In this document: positions 16,314 to 25,864 of the stretch, one piece after another
Numbering within the stretch: the stretch's first letter is position 1
Layout of the letters: the number at the start of each line of letters is the position of its first letter
Assembly: GCF_018304945.1 (NCBI RefSeq)
Contig: NZ_JAGQEE010000001.1
Span: forward strand, 620,001 to 684,000
Length of the DNA stretch: 64,000 nucleotides
DNA from: Collimonas humicola
GTDB taxonomy: Bacteria; Pseudomonadota; Gammaproteobacteria; Burkholderiales; Burkholderiaceae_D
Direction of reading: 5' to 3'
Notes under the pieces: model-generated
Told to the model about the DNA's origin: nothing
What the model saw: only the letters and a program-made list of their open reading frames with translations
Database searches by the model: none
Made by a program: the position numbers and the translations under genes

Positions 16314-17594
16314 ATGCGCGTTACCGGACTCAAGCAGCCTTTGCAAATCCTTGCCGCCACCTTGCTGTGCTTCCTGCTTGCCGCCTGTGGCGGCGGCAGC
16401 GGCGACGGACTGGCGCCGCAATCGAAAATGTTCACCGCCGACGGCGGCGTCTCTGCCTTTTACCGATGGGATGGAATAATTCCGGCGACGCCCGGCGTAT
16501 TGCTGCAGCAGGAAGCAATGCCTGCCGCGCTGGTGCTGCCCAACGCTGCGCAAGGCATCCGCATTCTCTATAGTTCCACCGACGGCGACGACGGCAAGAC
16601 CGCCAACTATGTTTCCGGCGACCTGCAGCTGCCTAAGGGAACGCCGCCGGCCGGCGGCTGGCCGGTGATCGCCTGGGCGCACGGCACCGTCGGCGTGGCC
16701 GACATTTGCGCGCCGTCCTGGACCACGCGCGACCCGCGCGACGTTGACTATCTGGATGCCTGGCTGGCGCAAGGCTATGCCGTGGTGTCGTCCGACTATC
16801 AGGGGCTGGGTACGCCCGGCCTGCATCCGTATCTGCACTCGCGGGCGGAAGCCTACAGCGTGCTGGATGGCATCCGCGCCGCCATCAAGAATTTCCCGCA
16901 ACTCTCCAGTTCGGTGGTGATTGTCGGCCAGTCGCAGGGCGCCCAGGGAGCCATCGCCACGGCCGGCTACGCGCCGACCTATGCGCCGGAACTGAAATTG
17001 CTGGGGACGGTCGCCACCGGCGTGCCTTATCAGCTGCAAAGCGTGCTGGCCTACCTGAATGCGCTGACGGCGCAGGTGCCGACCACTGGCTTCACCGCCG
17101 TGCTCGGGACGCTAGAATCCTACGCCTGGCTTGGCTACAGCACGGCGGAAAGGGTGATCCCGAATTTCCTGCTGTCGGATCATTTGACCGCCAAGGGCAA
17201 GGCGTTTTATTCCGTGGTGGCGACACAGTGCCTGGGGCCGATCGTGGACTACATCAACCAAAACAAGCTGGTCACCTCGGATGTATTCAGCGCTGACGTC
17301 ACCGCCTGGGCGACCCAGGTGCTGCAATACTCCAATTATCCGACGGTCAAGTTCGCCGGCCCGATGTTCGTCGGCACCGGCACCCTGGATACGGATATCC
17401 CGACGGCTGTCCAATACCTGTTCGCCAAGGATGCCTGCGCCGCCGGCAGCACGGTCGAGCAGCATTACTATGCCGGCCAGGACCATGACGGCACGGTGCT
17501 GGCCTCGCTGGTGGATTCCAAGCCCTTCGTGCAGAAACTGTTTGCCGGCCAGCCGATCACTTCGAATTGCGCCGCGCTGACGCCGCCGCCCTGA
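16314..17594 (+). CDS. Secretory-lipase-type alpha/beta hydrolase lipoprotein
   Basis: A 426-residue exported protein. The lipobox LLAAC ends at about residue 24, predicting a lipoprotein. The body matches the secretory lipase (LIP) family. The nucleophile elbow is GQSQG near residue 204; the likely acid Asp is in GTLDTDIPT and the His is in GQDHDGTV. It probably cleaves lipids or esters at the cell envelope. An AGGAG ribosome-binding site precedes the ATG. A strong hairpin follows the stop. Confidence 0.85.
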   Translation: MRVTGLKQPLQILAATLLCFLLAACGGGSGDGLAPQSKMFTADGGVSAFYRWDGIIPATPGVLLQQEAMPAALVLPNAAQGIRILYSSTDGDDGKTANYVSGDLQLPKGTPPAGGWPVIAWAHGTVGVADICAPSWTTRDPRDVDYLDAWLAQGYAVVSSDYQGLGTPGLHPYLHSRAEAYSVLDGIRAAIKNFPQLSSSVVIVGQSQGAQGAIATAGYAPTYAPELKLLGTVATGVPYQLQSVLAYLNALTAQVPTTGFTAVLGTLESYAWLGYSTAERVIPNFLLSDHLTAKGKAFYSVVATQCLGPIVDYINQNKLVTSDVFSADVTAWATQVLQYSNYPTVKFAGPMFVGTGTLDTDIPTAVQYLFAKDACAAGSTVEQHYYAGQDHDGTVLASLVDSKPFVQKLFAGQPITSNCAALTPPP

Positions 17595-17609
17595 GCTTGC
17601 GGTGGATCG

Positions 17610-17643
17610 GCGGCATGGGTCATGCAGGCTTGACCCATGCCGC
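17610..17643. terminator. Strong hairpin between convergent genes
   Basis: A perfect 13-base stem, GCGGCATGGGTCA and TGACCCATGCCGC, closes an 8-base loop. It lies 15 bases after the lipase stop and 12 bases from the stop of the convergent lipoprotein gene. T-tracts are absent on both sides, so it may terminate both transcripts weakly or protect their 3' ends. Confidence 0.55.
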
Positions 17644-17655
17644 AAACCTAGCTGA

Positions 17656-18324
17656 TTAATTGTTTGGCTTGGGCTGCGGCTTGGCCACCAGGTCCATGCG
17701 CCGTTGCAGTCGCGCCTGCGCATCGGCGTCGCCGGCGGCTTTGGCGCGCTGCGACTGTATCCCCAGCCAGGCCAGCAGGGGCCGGCGCCAGCCTTGGGCG
17801 GAGGCGGTCTCGGTTGCCGTAGCGATATCGGCCGGCGTCAAGCGTCCGCTTTTCAACAGCGCGCCGGCGGCCACCAGCCGCGCCAGCGGATCCTGGATGT
17901 CGCCCAGCCGGCCGCTGCTGACAACGCCGCGGTGCTGGGCCGGCAGCAGGCCGCTGTCCAGCCCCTGCCATTGACCGTTCAGATAGGCCGCATAGCTGCG
18001 CTCGGCGGCGTCGGCATCCGGCGCCAGCGGCTGGAAGCCGGCGCAGTTGTCGAATTCGAGGCTGGCTACGCGCGCGGCGCAGCGCATCAGTTCGGCGCGC
18101 GCCACCAGGTCCGGACGGCCGGTGCTGGCGACCGCATCGCGGGCGCGTGCAAACTCGACCTCGGCAACGCGTGTGTCGCCGCTCAGGTAGGCCGAAGAAA
18201 AACTCTGCAGGGAACTGTAGGCATTGCCTTGCCAGTCAGGTTGCGGCGGCTTGCTGCTGCAGGCGGCCAGGGCCACGGTGAGCAGGCCGAGCAGGGCGGG
18301 CCGGCAAGGGGATGTCTTTTTCAT
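17656..18324 (-). CDS. Predicted lipoprotein of the MCE operon
   Basis: A 222-residue lipoprotein. Starting at 18324 it reads MKKTSPCRPALLGLLTVALAACSS, giving a signal peptide and lipobox LAAC. This ATG overlaps the mlaD-like stop as ATGA (18321-18324), which decides the start over an upstream in-frame ATG. The rest is helical and rich in Ala and Arg, and I recognise no named domain. Its place suggests a periplasmic or outer-membrane accessory to the lipid transporter, a position where other systems carry PqiC- or MlaA/MlaC-type partners. Confidence 0.78.
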   Translation of the reverse strand: MKKTSPCRPALLGLLTVALAACSSKPPQPDWQGNAYSSLQSFSSAYLSGDTRVAEVEFARARDAVASTGRPDLVARAELMRCAARVASLEFDNCAGFQPLAPDADAAERSYAAYLNGQWQGLDSGLLPAQHRGVVSSGRLGDIQDPLARLVAAGALLKSGRLTPADIATATETASAQGWRRPLLAWLGIQSQRAKAAGDADAQARLQRRMDLVAKPQPKPNN

Positions 18325-19283
18325 GGCAGTTTGAGTTCCGTATCGCGGGCGAAGGGCCATTTGCGGTTGATTTCATCCACCAGTTGCGTCACTTTGCGCA
18401 AGCTGGCGTCCACTTCGGCGCGCAGGGCGCCCAGGTCATTGGTCGCGATGCGGGCATTGCTGCCGACTGCCTGCGCTTCCGCCAGCACAGCGTCGACTTT
18501 CTTCAAGCTGCTGCGGGCGTCGCTCAAGACGCCGTTGAGCTGGATAATCGCCGCTTGCGCGTCGTCCATCACGCCAGGCTTGCCGCCGGGCTGGCCAAAC
18601 ACGCGCTGGTCAGCCTTGGCCAGCAGGGCGTTGACGCGGTCCAGGGTGGCAATGATTTTCTTGGCGTTTTCATCGCCGCCAAGCGCGCCGCCCAGCACGC
18701 CGTACTGGCCGTTCAGGCGCCCGGTCACGGCTTGCACGTTAGCCAGGCTGGTGTTCAGGCTGGAATCGGCGGCGGTGATGGTTTGCAGGTTTTCCAGCAA
18801 TTCACGGGCAGTGGCCACCAGTCGCGGAATTTCCGCGGCGGTGTCGCCGCGCAGCACGTTGCGCTCTGAATCCGGCGGCAGCAGAGGATCGTCCAGCACG
18901 CCGGTGAAGGCACGGATGCGGGTGTCGCCGACCAGGCCGCGCTCCAGCGTGAACACGCTGGAAGTCCGCAGCCAGTTGGCGTCCTTGCGCGGGACGTCGA
19001 TCAGGATGCGGGCCTTGCCATCCGCGCCCAGGTCGATGCGCTGCACGCGGCCGATCGGAAAGCCTGAGAAGGTCAGGTCCATGCCTACCAGCACGCCCTC
19101 GGAGTCATCCGAAATCAGCACCAGCCGCTGGGTGCTTTCGAAGACGCCGCGCGCATACATCACGTACAAGACAAAGCCGGCGACCAGGACGCCCATCAGG
19201 ATCAGCAGCAGCAACGCCTTGAACTCGACGTGGGCCGGCGGCGGAGAGGAAGCAGGAGCAGGAGATTCAGGGGCAGGTGTCAT
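18321..19283 (-). CDS. MlaD-like MCE-domain lipid-transport protein
   Basis: A 320-residue protein with a Pro-rich cytoplasmic start, one transmembrane helix (about residues 22-43, KALLLLILMGVLVAGFVLYVMYARG), and an MCE domain (VLISDDSEGVLVGMDLTFSGFPIGRVQRIDL). A long helical C-terminal region follows. MCE proteins form rings that shuttle phospholipid between inner and outer membranes. It sits between the permease gene and the lipoprotein gene with a 9-base gap and an ATGA overlap. Confidence 0.85.
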   Translation of the reverse strand: MTPAPESPAPASSPPPAHVEFKALLLLILMGVLVAGFVLYVMYARGVFESTQRLVLISDDSEGVLVGMDLTFSGFPIGRVQRIDLGADGKARILIDVPRKDANWLRTSSVFTLERGLVGDTRIRAFTGVLDDPLLPPDSERNVLRGDTAAEIPRLVATARELLENLQTITAADSSLNTSLANVQAVTGRLNGQYGVLGGALGGDENAKKIIATLDRVNALLAKADQRVFGQPGGKPGVMDDAQAAIIQLNGVLSDARSSLKKVDAVLAEAQAVGSNARIATNDLGALRAEVDASLRKVTQLVDEINRKWPFARDTELKLP

Positions 19284-19292
19284 GGTTTTCGA

Positions 19293-20096
19293 TCAAATGT
19301 ATTTCACTGCCAGCGCCCCGACCTCGATCAGGACCAGCACGAACAGCAAGCGCGTTGCGCCGGGCTGCAAAGTGGAAGAGAGGTTGATATTCCGGCGCGC
19401 GCCTTCGAGGATGGCCGCCACCGGGATCACGGCCACTGCCAGCCCGAACAGCAGGGTTTTCAGCGCAAAGCCGATGGTGACCACCGGGTCGAAAACGCGG
19501 CCGACGGTGCGGGTGTAGTCAAGCAAGCCCCAGGGAGTGAGGCCATAGACGTTCACATAGGCCAGCAGCAGCACGATCACGCCGCTGACCGTGGCCAGGG
19601 TCGCTACCGAGAAGGCGCTGGCAATCACGCGAGGGACCAGGTCCAGCTGCAGTTGCGCGATGTCGAATTGCGCCGAGTTTTGGGCGGCCATCGCGGCGCT
19701 GAGCGGCGAGCCGGCGGTATTGAAGGCCAGCCCGGCGCGCAGCGCCACGAACAGCGCGGCAGACAGCGGAATCAGTTCCAGCGCCAGCACCCGCACCACC
19801 ATTTCCAGCGCGTAGCGCGACAGGCCGTAGCTGAGGGCGGTGATGATCACGATGCGGATCAGCACCAGGCTCAGCAAAGTCGACAGCAGAGTGAACCACG
19901 GCAGGATTTGCCAGGTGCTGGTGTAGATGTATCTGTAGGTGGTGCTGCGGTTGGCGCGGTGGTAGGTGGATGGCGAAAACCCCATCACCAGCGCGATGCC
20001 GGCCAGGTGCAGCATGGACCACCAACTGCTTACGGTGCGCATGGCGGCCACAGCCCATTGCTCGGGTTTCAGGTAACGGGATGAAGTTGGGTACAT
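19293..20096 (-). CDS. MlaE-like ABC transporter permease
   Basis: A 267-residue integral membrane protein with about six hydrophobic helices and MlaE-family segments (PLSAALFVALRAGLAFNTAGSPLSAAMAAQ). It would be the inner-membrane permease of an MCE lipid transporter. It is the first gene of a three-gene operon with the MCE protein and lipoprotein. The cognate ATPase (MlaF) is absent here. One odd point is the substitution around the usual permease-ATPase coupling helix; I could not judge whether contact residues are intact. Confidence 0.82.
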   Translation of the reverse strand: MYPTSSRYLKPEQWAVAAMRTVSSWWSMLHLAGIALVMGFSPSTYHRANRSTTYRYIYTSTWQILPWFTLLSTLLSLVLIRIVIITALSYGLSRYALEMVVRVLALELIPLSAALFVALRAGLAFNTAGSPLSAAMAAQNSAQFDIAQLQLDLVPRVIASAFSVATLATVSGVIVLLLAYVNVYGLTPWGLLDYTRTVGRVFDPVVTIGFALKTLLFGLAVAVIPVAAILEGARRNINLSSTLQPGATRLLFVLVLIEVGALAVKYI

Positions 20097-20362
20097 GGTT
20101 CAATGATAACGCAGCAACTCCGGCAGCGGTTCCCGAGATTTGTCGGTCAGGCAATTGCAGCTTGTTAAGCGCCCCGGCTGGCTCTTGGGAAATACGGCGG
20201 CCGCCTGCATAGCCCTTCACATTTTTGCCACAATGAATGTTAATTATTGTTGCGCCAAGTCGGTAAATTAAATAGCATTGCTTACGGGAACGTTTATGTA
20301 TTTATGTATGTATAAGAAGAGTCGCCGCGCACGGACTCAAATTAAATACACCGAGGACAACG
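20097..20362. promoter_or_regulatory. Divergent promoter region, MCE operon / DUF11 operon
   Basis: This 266-base gap separates the divergent mlaE-like and DUF11 genes. The 20220-20310 portion is AT-rich and likely holds the promoter of the surface-protein operon. A GAGGAC ribosome-binding site is seen before the ATG at 20363. No clear palindrome or lux box was found. Confidence 0.5.
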
Positions 20363-23300
20363 ATGATTGCACTGCGATGCAGATGTGGTTCTTTGTTCAT
20401 TTCGATTCTGCTTTCAGCCAGCAGTGTTTTGTGGAGTACGGCAGCATTTGCCCAAGTCAGCGGCGTCAACAAGTCGTTCAACCCGGTGCAGATACAAGAC
20501 CGTGCGCCATTTAACATCAGCCACCTGAGCATCGTCATTGCCAATCAGACCCCCGGCAAGACGCTTACCAATTTCAACCTTACCGACAACCTGCCCAGCG
20601 GCGTGACGGTGGCGGCCAATCCGAATATCGTCAATGCCTGCGGCGCCACGCTTGCAGCCACGCCTGGCGCCACCCTGGTGACCGTGAGCGGCGGCTCGGC
20701 CCAGTTCGGCGATATCTGCACTTTCCAGGTTGACGTAGTGTCAACCACTGCCGCCATCTACACCAACACGATCCCGGCCGGCGGCCCCCTGGCCGATGGC
20801 GAGATCATCCCGCAAGCCGCCAGCGCGTCGCTTACCGTCATCCGGCGCGACACGGCGCAGCCGCAAGTCAGCGCCAAGACCTTCGTGCCTAACAATATCG
20901 TCTCCGGCCAGACCTCGCAGATGACGATCACGCTGAACAATACGAATATCCTGCCGCTGACCAATACCAACCTGAACGACATCTTCCCGGCCGGCATGAC
21001 CATCGCCAACGCTGGCGCCAGCAGCACCTGCAACGGCACATTGAACGCAGCGCCCGGCGCCAGCCAGTTCTCGCTGAGCGGCGCTACCATTCCGGCCAGC
21101 GGCACCTGTACGGTGACCATGCAAGTGGTCGGCGATTCTACTTCTGCCGGCACCATCAACTTGTCGAACACCATCAGGGCCGGCGACCTGACTTCGCTTA
21201 ACGGCCAGGTCACGCCGCCGCTGGCAAATACCGGCGCTACAACCGGCACGCTGGCGGTGTCGCCGCGACCGACCGACCGCCTGACCAAATCTTTTTCGCT
21301 GGCCAATGCTTTTGTCGGCCAGGCATTTTCCATGACATGGACGCTGTTCAACGACACCGGCGCCGCCTGGACCGGCCTCGGCGTGAGTGATGTGCTGCCG
21401 GGGAACATGACGGTATACGCCACCGCGCCAGGGCTTTCCACCACGTGCAGCGGCGGCGCGGTGAGTTCGCCCGCCGCTAATACGGTGCGCCTGGCCAACG
21501 CCACGCTGGCCGCCGGCCAAAGCTGCACGGTCACTGCCAAAGTGATCGTTCCGGCCGCCGCCAACGGCCAGCCGTTTACCAATACCATTCCTGCCAATTC
21601 GATGGTCGCGAATGGCGTGCCGGTAGTGCATAACGCCGCCAGCGCCACCGTCATCCTGCAAAATCCGGGCGCCGGCCAGGTGCCGACCCTGGTCAGCGTT
21701 GCCAAAAACTATGTGCAGCTGGTGACGGAAGCGGCGCTGACGCAGGCATCGCCTTTGCCGCCGGGGCATCCGCCTGGGACGGTGACCGGCGGCTTGATCG
21801 ACATGACGATACAGCTCAATAAAATCGTCCCCAGCGGCGGCGTCGACACGGACCTGAAGCCCTTGTTCTTTGCCGACGACTGGTCGGCAACCGCGCCGAA
21901 CCTGCGCGTTTTCGCGCTGCAGAGCAATTCCTGCGGCGGCACGGTGACTGCCGTTGCAGGCGCACAGACCATGACGCTCAACAATGGCTTGATCGCCCAG
22001 GGCGGAACCAGCAACTGCGTCATCAAAGTGCGCCTGAAAGCCGACAATAATTTTGTGCCGCCGGCGCTCGGCACGCCGCAGAGCAATACAGTGGTCGCCT
22101 GTACCGGCGCCGGGCCATGCACGGCCGGCAGCCAGACCTCTACCGCCAATGCGCTGGTGGTCGGTGCGCCGCCGCTGTTCCCGGCCAAGTCCTTCAATCC
22201 GACCTCGCTGCCGCTGAACGGCGTCACCAAGGCCAGCATCACGATCCAGAATCCGGCGGCAACCACGCGCTTCAATGTGCAGGCGGTCGACACCTTGCCG
22301 GGCGGACTGATGTTCAGCACACCCCTGAATGCCGCGGTATCGTGCACCAATAATCCCGGCGGCACGCCGAGTTTCCTGGTCAGCGGCAAGACCCTCACGT
22401 TCAAGGCGACGCAGCTGGCTGGCTTCAATAGCACGACCACGGCGCCGCAATGCACGATCACCTTCGATGTGGTGGCCGATCCGTCGAGCCCGCTGGCGGT
22501 GGCCGGCGCCACCGCCACCAACACCATTCCGGCCAATGCCGTGACAGCCACTGACGCCGGCGGCAATCCAGACGCCAGCGCCACCAATGTGCGCCCGGTC
22601 GACGCCAACCTGACTTTCAAGGCCAATGTGCAGCCGCCGCAGGTATCGAAAGGATTCAACCCGATCGTGGTGTTCCAGGAAAACGGCAACGGGAGGATTG
22701 ACAACAATATCCAGGGCACCGGCGTGGGCGAGCTGTCGACCCTTACCCTGCAAATCATCAACCCCAACGCCAGCAGCGCCGGCAACTTCACCGGCCTTAG
22801 CCTGAGCGACGCCTTGCCGGCCGGAGTGGTGGTGGCGTTCGTGCCGAACATCACCAAGCTGAACTGCGGTTCGCCGACGGTGACGGCTGCCGCCGGCGCG
22901 CAAACCATCAGCATCAGCAACGCCACGGTTTCCTTCGGCAACAGCTGCGTGGTGACGGTCGACGTGATCGGCACGGCCCGGGGCAACCAGATCAATACGA
23001 TTCCCGCCAATGCGGTCCAGACCACGCAAGGCGTGAGCAACGCCCAGCCGGCCAGCGCCACTCTCACGGTGCTGGGCATCACGCCGATTTCGGCGCTCAA
23101 CAAGGACGTGACGAAAACCGGCAGCACGGCTTCCTTGCAAGGGCAGGCGGTAGCTGCCGGCGACAACCTGACGTATAGCATCAAGCTGTCCAATCCAGGC
23201 TACCTGCCGCTGGTGCTGGCGACCGACGTCAAGCAAGTCACCGATGCGCTGCCTGCCGGCGTCACCTTTGTTTCCACTACAGGCAGCGATGTGCCGGGCG

Positions 23301-25864
23301 TCTTGAGCGGCAACAAGGTGATCTGGGACCTGACCGCGTCCGCCCGCATCCTGAAGCGTTCGGAATTCATCACGCTGATATTGAACGTCAAGGTCAACAA
23401 TCCTGCCACGGAAAGCCTGGTGAATGTGGCCACCACGCCGACCACATCCAGCTGCAGCCCTTCCAACAGCGTCGCATGCAACTTCAACCCGCCCAACGCC
23501 AATTGCCGGCTGCCGGTAGATCCGCTCAAGGAAACCCCGGCTGAGCTGCTTGATCCCACCGTCTGCAATCCGGTGGTCAATCCTATCGCTGCGCCCAGCC
23601 TGAAGATCACCAAGACCCATAGCGGCAATTTCACCGTCGGCGGCAGCGGCAGCTACAGCCTGGCCATCAGCAACGACGGCCTGGCTCCCAGCACCGGCGT
23701 GATCCACATCAGTGACCTGCTGCCGGCCGGAATCAGCTTGCAGGCTAATTCGATCAGCAGCGGCAACGGCGCTGTCAGCAATATCGTGCTGAACGGCCAG
23801 CTGCTCACTTTCGATTTTACGCCGGCCGCGCCGATCCCCTCGAACGGCGGCGTCAGCCTGAGCTACGGTGTGAACGTGGCGGCCGGCGCCGCCGGTTCTC
23901 TCACCAATTACGTCAGCATGAACGGCGGCGACGGTTTCAGCGGCCGCCTGCCGCCGGGGGCGGGCTGCAGCGACAGCATGCATTGCAGCAGCGACACCAC
24001 AGCGATTACCGACGCGCCATCACTCAAGCTGGTCAAGAGCCACACCGGCAATGTTGTGGCGGGAGGAGCCGCCAATTATGTGTTGACGATCAGTAATGCA
24101 GGAGATGTGGCCACTACCGGCGCCATCCATCTCATTGATGTGCTGCCAAATGGAATGAGCCTGGCAGGCAACTCTGTCACCAGCACTGCCGGGACTATCA
24201 GCAATGTTGCCAGTAGCGGTCAAACAGTGACATTTGATCTGACCCCGGCTACGCCGATTGCTGCCAAGGGATCTGTGGTCGTGGCCTATAGCGTCAACGT
24301 CGCCGCCACCGCCAGCGGCAGTTTGATAAATTACGCCAGTGTCTCTGGCGGCGGGGATGCAACTGCCGTACTGCCGCCGCTGGCGGCATGTACCGATAGT
24401 CATTGCAGCAGCGACGTCGCCGCCATTGCTGCGCCGGCGTCGTCGCTGAAACTGGTCAAAAGCCACCTCGGCAGCTTTTCCGCCGGCGCCAGCGGCACCT
24501 ACACTATTACCATCAGCAACCAGAAGGGCGGCCCCAGCAGCGGCGCCATCCATGTGCAGGACCTGCTGCCGGACGGCATGAGCCTGCTTCCGGCCTCCGT
24601 CGCCAGCACCGGCGGCAGCGTCAGCAACGTCACCAGCAGCGGCCAGAGCGTGGCGTTCGACTTTACGCCGGCCGCGCCGCTGGCAGTCGGCGCCAGCGTC
24701 AGCCTGATTTACGGCGTGAATGTGGCGGCCACCGCGAACGGCACGCTGACCAATTACGCCAGCGTCTCCGGCGGCGGCGATCCGTTCCTGCCGCTGACGC
24801 CGGGCACATCATGCAACGACGGCGATCACTGCAGCAGCGACGCCACCAGCATCGTCAGCGCGACGGTGCTGGTAGTGGTCGAGACTGCCAACAAGAAAGA
24901 AGCCGAACTAGGCGACCTGGTCACCTACACTACCAATGTCACCAATACCGGCGATGCCGCCGTGCCCAAGCCGAATATCGTGCTGGACTTGCCGAACGGC
25001 TTCCGTGCCGTCGACAACAGTACCCATGTCACCGGCGCCACGCTGGTCAAGCAGGAAGGCGCTCCGGGTCCGGCGCTGTCCACGGTGGTGGATATCATCA
25101 ATCCCCACGCCAGCGTGACTGTCTCCACCCGTGTGCGGCTGGGCGTGGGCGCCATGAACGGCGATGGCGTCAGCCGCGCTACCGCGACCTGTCCGGGCAA
25201 CAGCAAGGTCAATTGCGCCAACGAATCCAGGTTCAAGGTACGCGTCACCGGCGGCGTCTTCACCAATGATGCCTGCGTGGCGGGGATGATTTTCGTCGAT
25301 TGCAACGGCAACCAGATCAAGGACAAGGAAGAGCTTGGAATCCCCGGCGTGCGCCTGTATGTGGAGGATGGCACTTTCCTGGTCAGCGACGTCGAAGGCA
25401 AATACAGCTTCTGCGGCCTGTCGCCGCGCACCCATGTGCTGAAAGTGGACCAGACTACCTTGCCGCGCGGCAGCCGCCTGGTGGTCAGCAGCAACCGCAA
25501 TGCCGGCGACGCCAACAGCCTGTTCCTCGACTTGAAGAACGGTGAATTGCAGCGTGCCGACTTTATCGAAGGTTCCTGCTCCAATCCGGTCATGGAACAA
25601 GTCAAGGCACGTCGCAGCCAGGGCGAGATCGATGCCCCGCAGACCGAGAAAAAACGCGGCGCCTTGCTCAAGTTCGAAGGCAAGGCCCCTGACTATCCGC
25701 AGCAAGGGACCGACAGCGCCAACCAGGTCATCGTCAAGCCGCGCGCCGGCGGCATAGGCGATCCGCCGCCGGCGCCGGATACCCGTAGTGAACGCGACAC
25801 GCCTTTGCAGCAGCTGGAAATGCAGCAGAAAGAGAGCAGCCAGGGAGGCCGCCATGGGCAATAA
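20363..25864 (+). CDS. Giant secreted DUF11-repeat surface protein
   Basis: An 1833-residue protein. A signal peptide (about residues 1-31, ending TAAFAQ) is followed by an array of Ig-like DUF11 (conserved repeat) domains of 115-150 residues, with motifs of the type TNTIPAN, GTCTVTMQV and LPAGV. Three tandem copies of about 141 residues start near residues 1079, 1220 and 1361. A DUF11 domain with a distinct sequence follows, then a SdrD/Cna-B-like domain (about 1636-1705, DCNGNQIKDKEELGIPGVRLYVEDG) and a charged, Gln-rich tail. There is no LPXTG or autotransporter barrel, so attachment probably depends on the next two genes. Many Cys pairs per repeat suggest disulphides. Role is likely adhesion or a surface fibre; that is inference. 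Confidence 0.85.
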   Translation: MIALRCRCGSLFISILLSASSVLWSTAAFAQVSGVNKSFNPVQIQDRAPFNISHLSIVIANQTPGKTLTNFNLTDNLPSGVTVAANPNIVNACGATLAATPGATLVTVSGGSAQFGDICTFQVDVVSTTAAIYTNTIPAGGPLADGEIIPQAASASLTVIRRDTAQPQVSAKTFVPNNIVSGQTSQMTITLNNTNILPLTNTNLNDIFPAGMTIANAGASSTCNGTLNAAPGASQFSLSGATIPASGTCTVTMQVVGDSTSAGTINLSNTIRAGDLTSLNGQVTPPLANTGATTGTLAVSPRPTDRLTKSFSLANAFVGQAFSMTWTLFNDTGAAWTGLGVSDVLPGNMTVYATAPGLSTTCSGGAVSSPAANTVRLANATLAAGQSCTVTAKVIVPAAANGQPFTNTIPANSMVANGVPVVHNAASATVILQNPGAGQVPTLVSVAKNYVQLVTEAALTQASPLPPGHPPGTVTGGLIDMTIQLNKIVPSGGVDTDLKPLFFADDWSATAPNLRVFALQSNSCGGTVTAVAGAQTMTLNNGLIAQGGTSNCVIKVRLKADNNFVPPALGTPQSNTVVACTGAGPCTAGSQTSTANALVVGAPPLFPAKSFNPTSLPLNGVTKASITIQNPAATTRFNVQAVDTLPGGLMFSTPLNAAVSCTNNPGGTPSFLVSGKTLTFKATQLAGFNSTTTAPQCTITFDVVADPSSPLAVAGATATNTIPANAVTATDAGGNPDASATNVRPVDANLTFKANVQPPQVSKGFNPIVVFQENGNGRIDNNIQGTGVGELSTLTLQIINPNASSAGNFTGLSLSDALPAGVVVAFVPNITKLNCGSPTVTAAAGAQTISISNATVSFGNSCVVTVDVIGTARGNQINTIPANAVQTTQGVSNAQPASATLTVLGITPISALNKDVTKTGSTASLQGQAVAAGDNLTYSIKLSNPGYLPLVLATDVKQVTDALPAGVTFVSTTGSDVPGVLSGNKVIWDLTASARILKRSEFITLILNVKVNNPATESLVNVATTPTTSSCSPSNSVACNFNPPNANCRLPVDPLKETPAELLDPTVCNPVVNPIAAPSLKITKTHSGNFTVGGSGSYSLAISNDGLAPSTGVIHISDLLPAGISLQANSISSGNGAVSNIVLNGQLLTFDFTPAAPIPSNGGVSLSYGVNVAAGAAGSLTNYVSMNGGDGFSGRLPPGAGCSDSMHCSSDTTAITDAPSLKLVKSHTGNVVAGGAANYVLTISNAGDVATTGAIHLIDVLPNGMSLAGNSVTSTAGTISNVASSGQTVTFDLTPATPIAAKGSVVVAYSVNVAATASGSLINYASVSGGGDATAVLPPLAACTDSHCSSDVAAIAAPASSLKLVKSHLGSFSAGASGTYTITISNQKGGPSSGAIHVQDLLPDGMSLLPASVASTGGSVSNVTSSGQSVAFDFTPAAPLAVGASVSLIYGVNVAATANGTLTNYASVSGGGDPFLPLTPGTSCNDGDHCSSDATSIVSATVLVVVETANKKEAELGDLVTYTTNVTNTGDAAVPKPNIVLDLPNGFRAVDNSTHVTGATLVKQEGAPGPALSTVVDIINPHASVTVSTRVRLGVGAMNGDGVSRATATCPGNSKVNCANESRFKVRVTGGVFTNDACVAGMIFVDCNGNQIKDKEELGIPGVRLYVEDGTFLVSDVEGKYSFCGLSPRTHVLKVDQTTLPRGSRLVVSSNRNAGDANSLFLDLKNGELQRADFIEGSCSNPVMEQVKARRSQGEIDAPQTEKKRGALLKFEGKAPDYPQQGTDSANQVIVKPRAGGIGDPPPAPDTRSERDTPLQQLEMQQKESSQGGRHGQ
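23597..24862 (+). repeat. Three tandem DUF11 repeat units of about 420 bases
   Basis: Three consecutive units start at 23597, 24020 and 24443, each 423 bases or about 141 codons. Each opens with SLK(I/L)(T/V)K(T/S)H and ends with a CSSD motif (HCSSDTTAI, HCSSDVAAI, HCSSDATSI). The middle unit is visibly lower in GC by hand count (about 53% over 24061-24240) than the third (about 71% over 24601-24720). Confidence 0.8.

Noticed and set aside
20741-23983. 1080-codon minus-strand open frame inside the DUF11 gene
   Set aside because: Antisense shadow of a repetitive GC-rich gene; composition is Arg/Gly/Val-rich without a family match, and the sense frame has a signal peptide and clear repeats.
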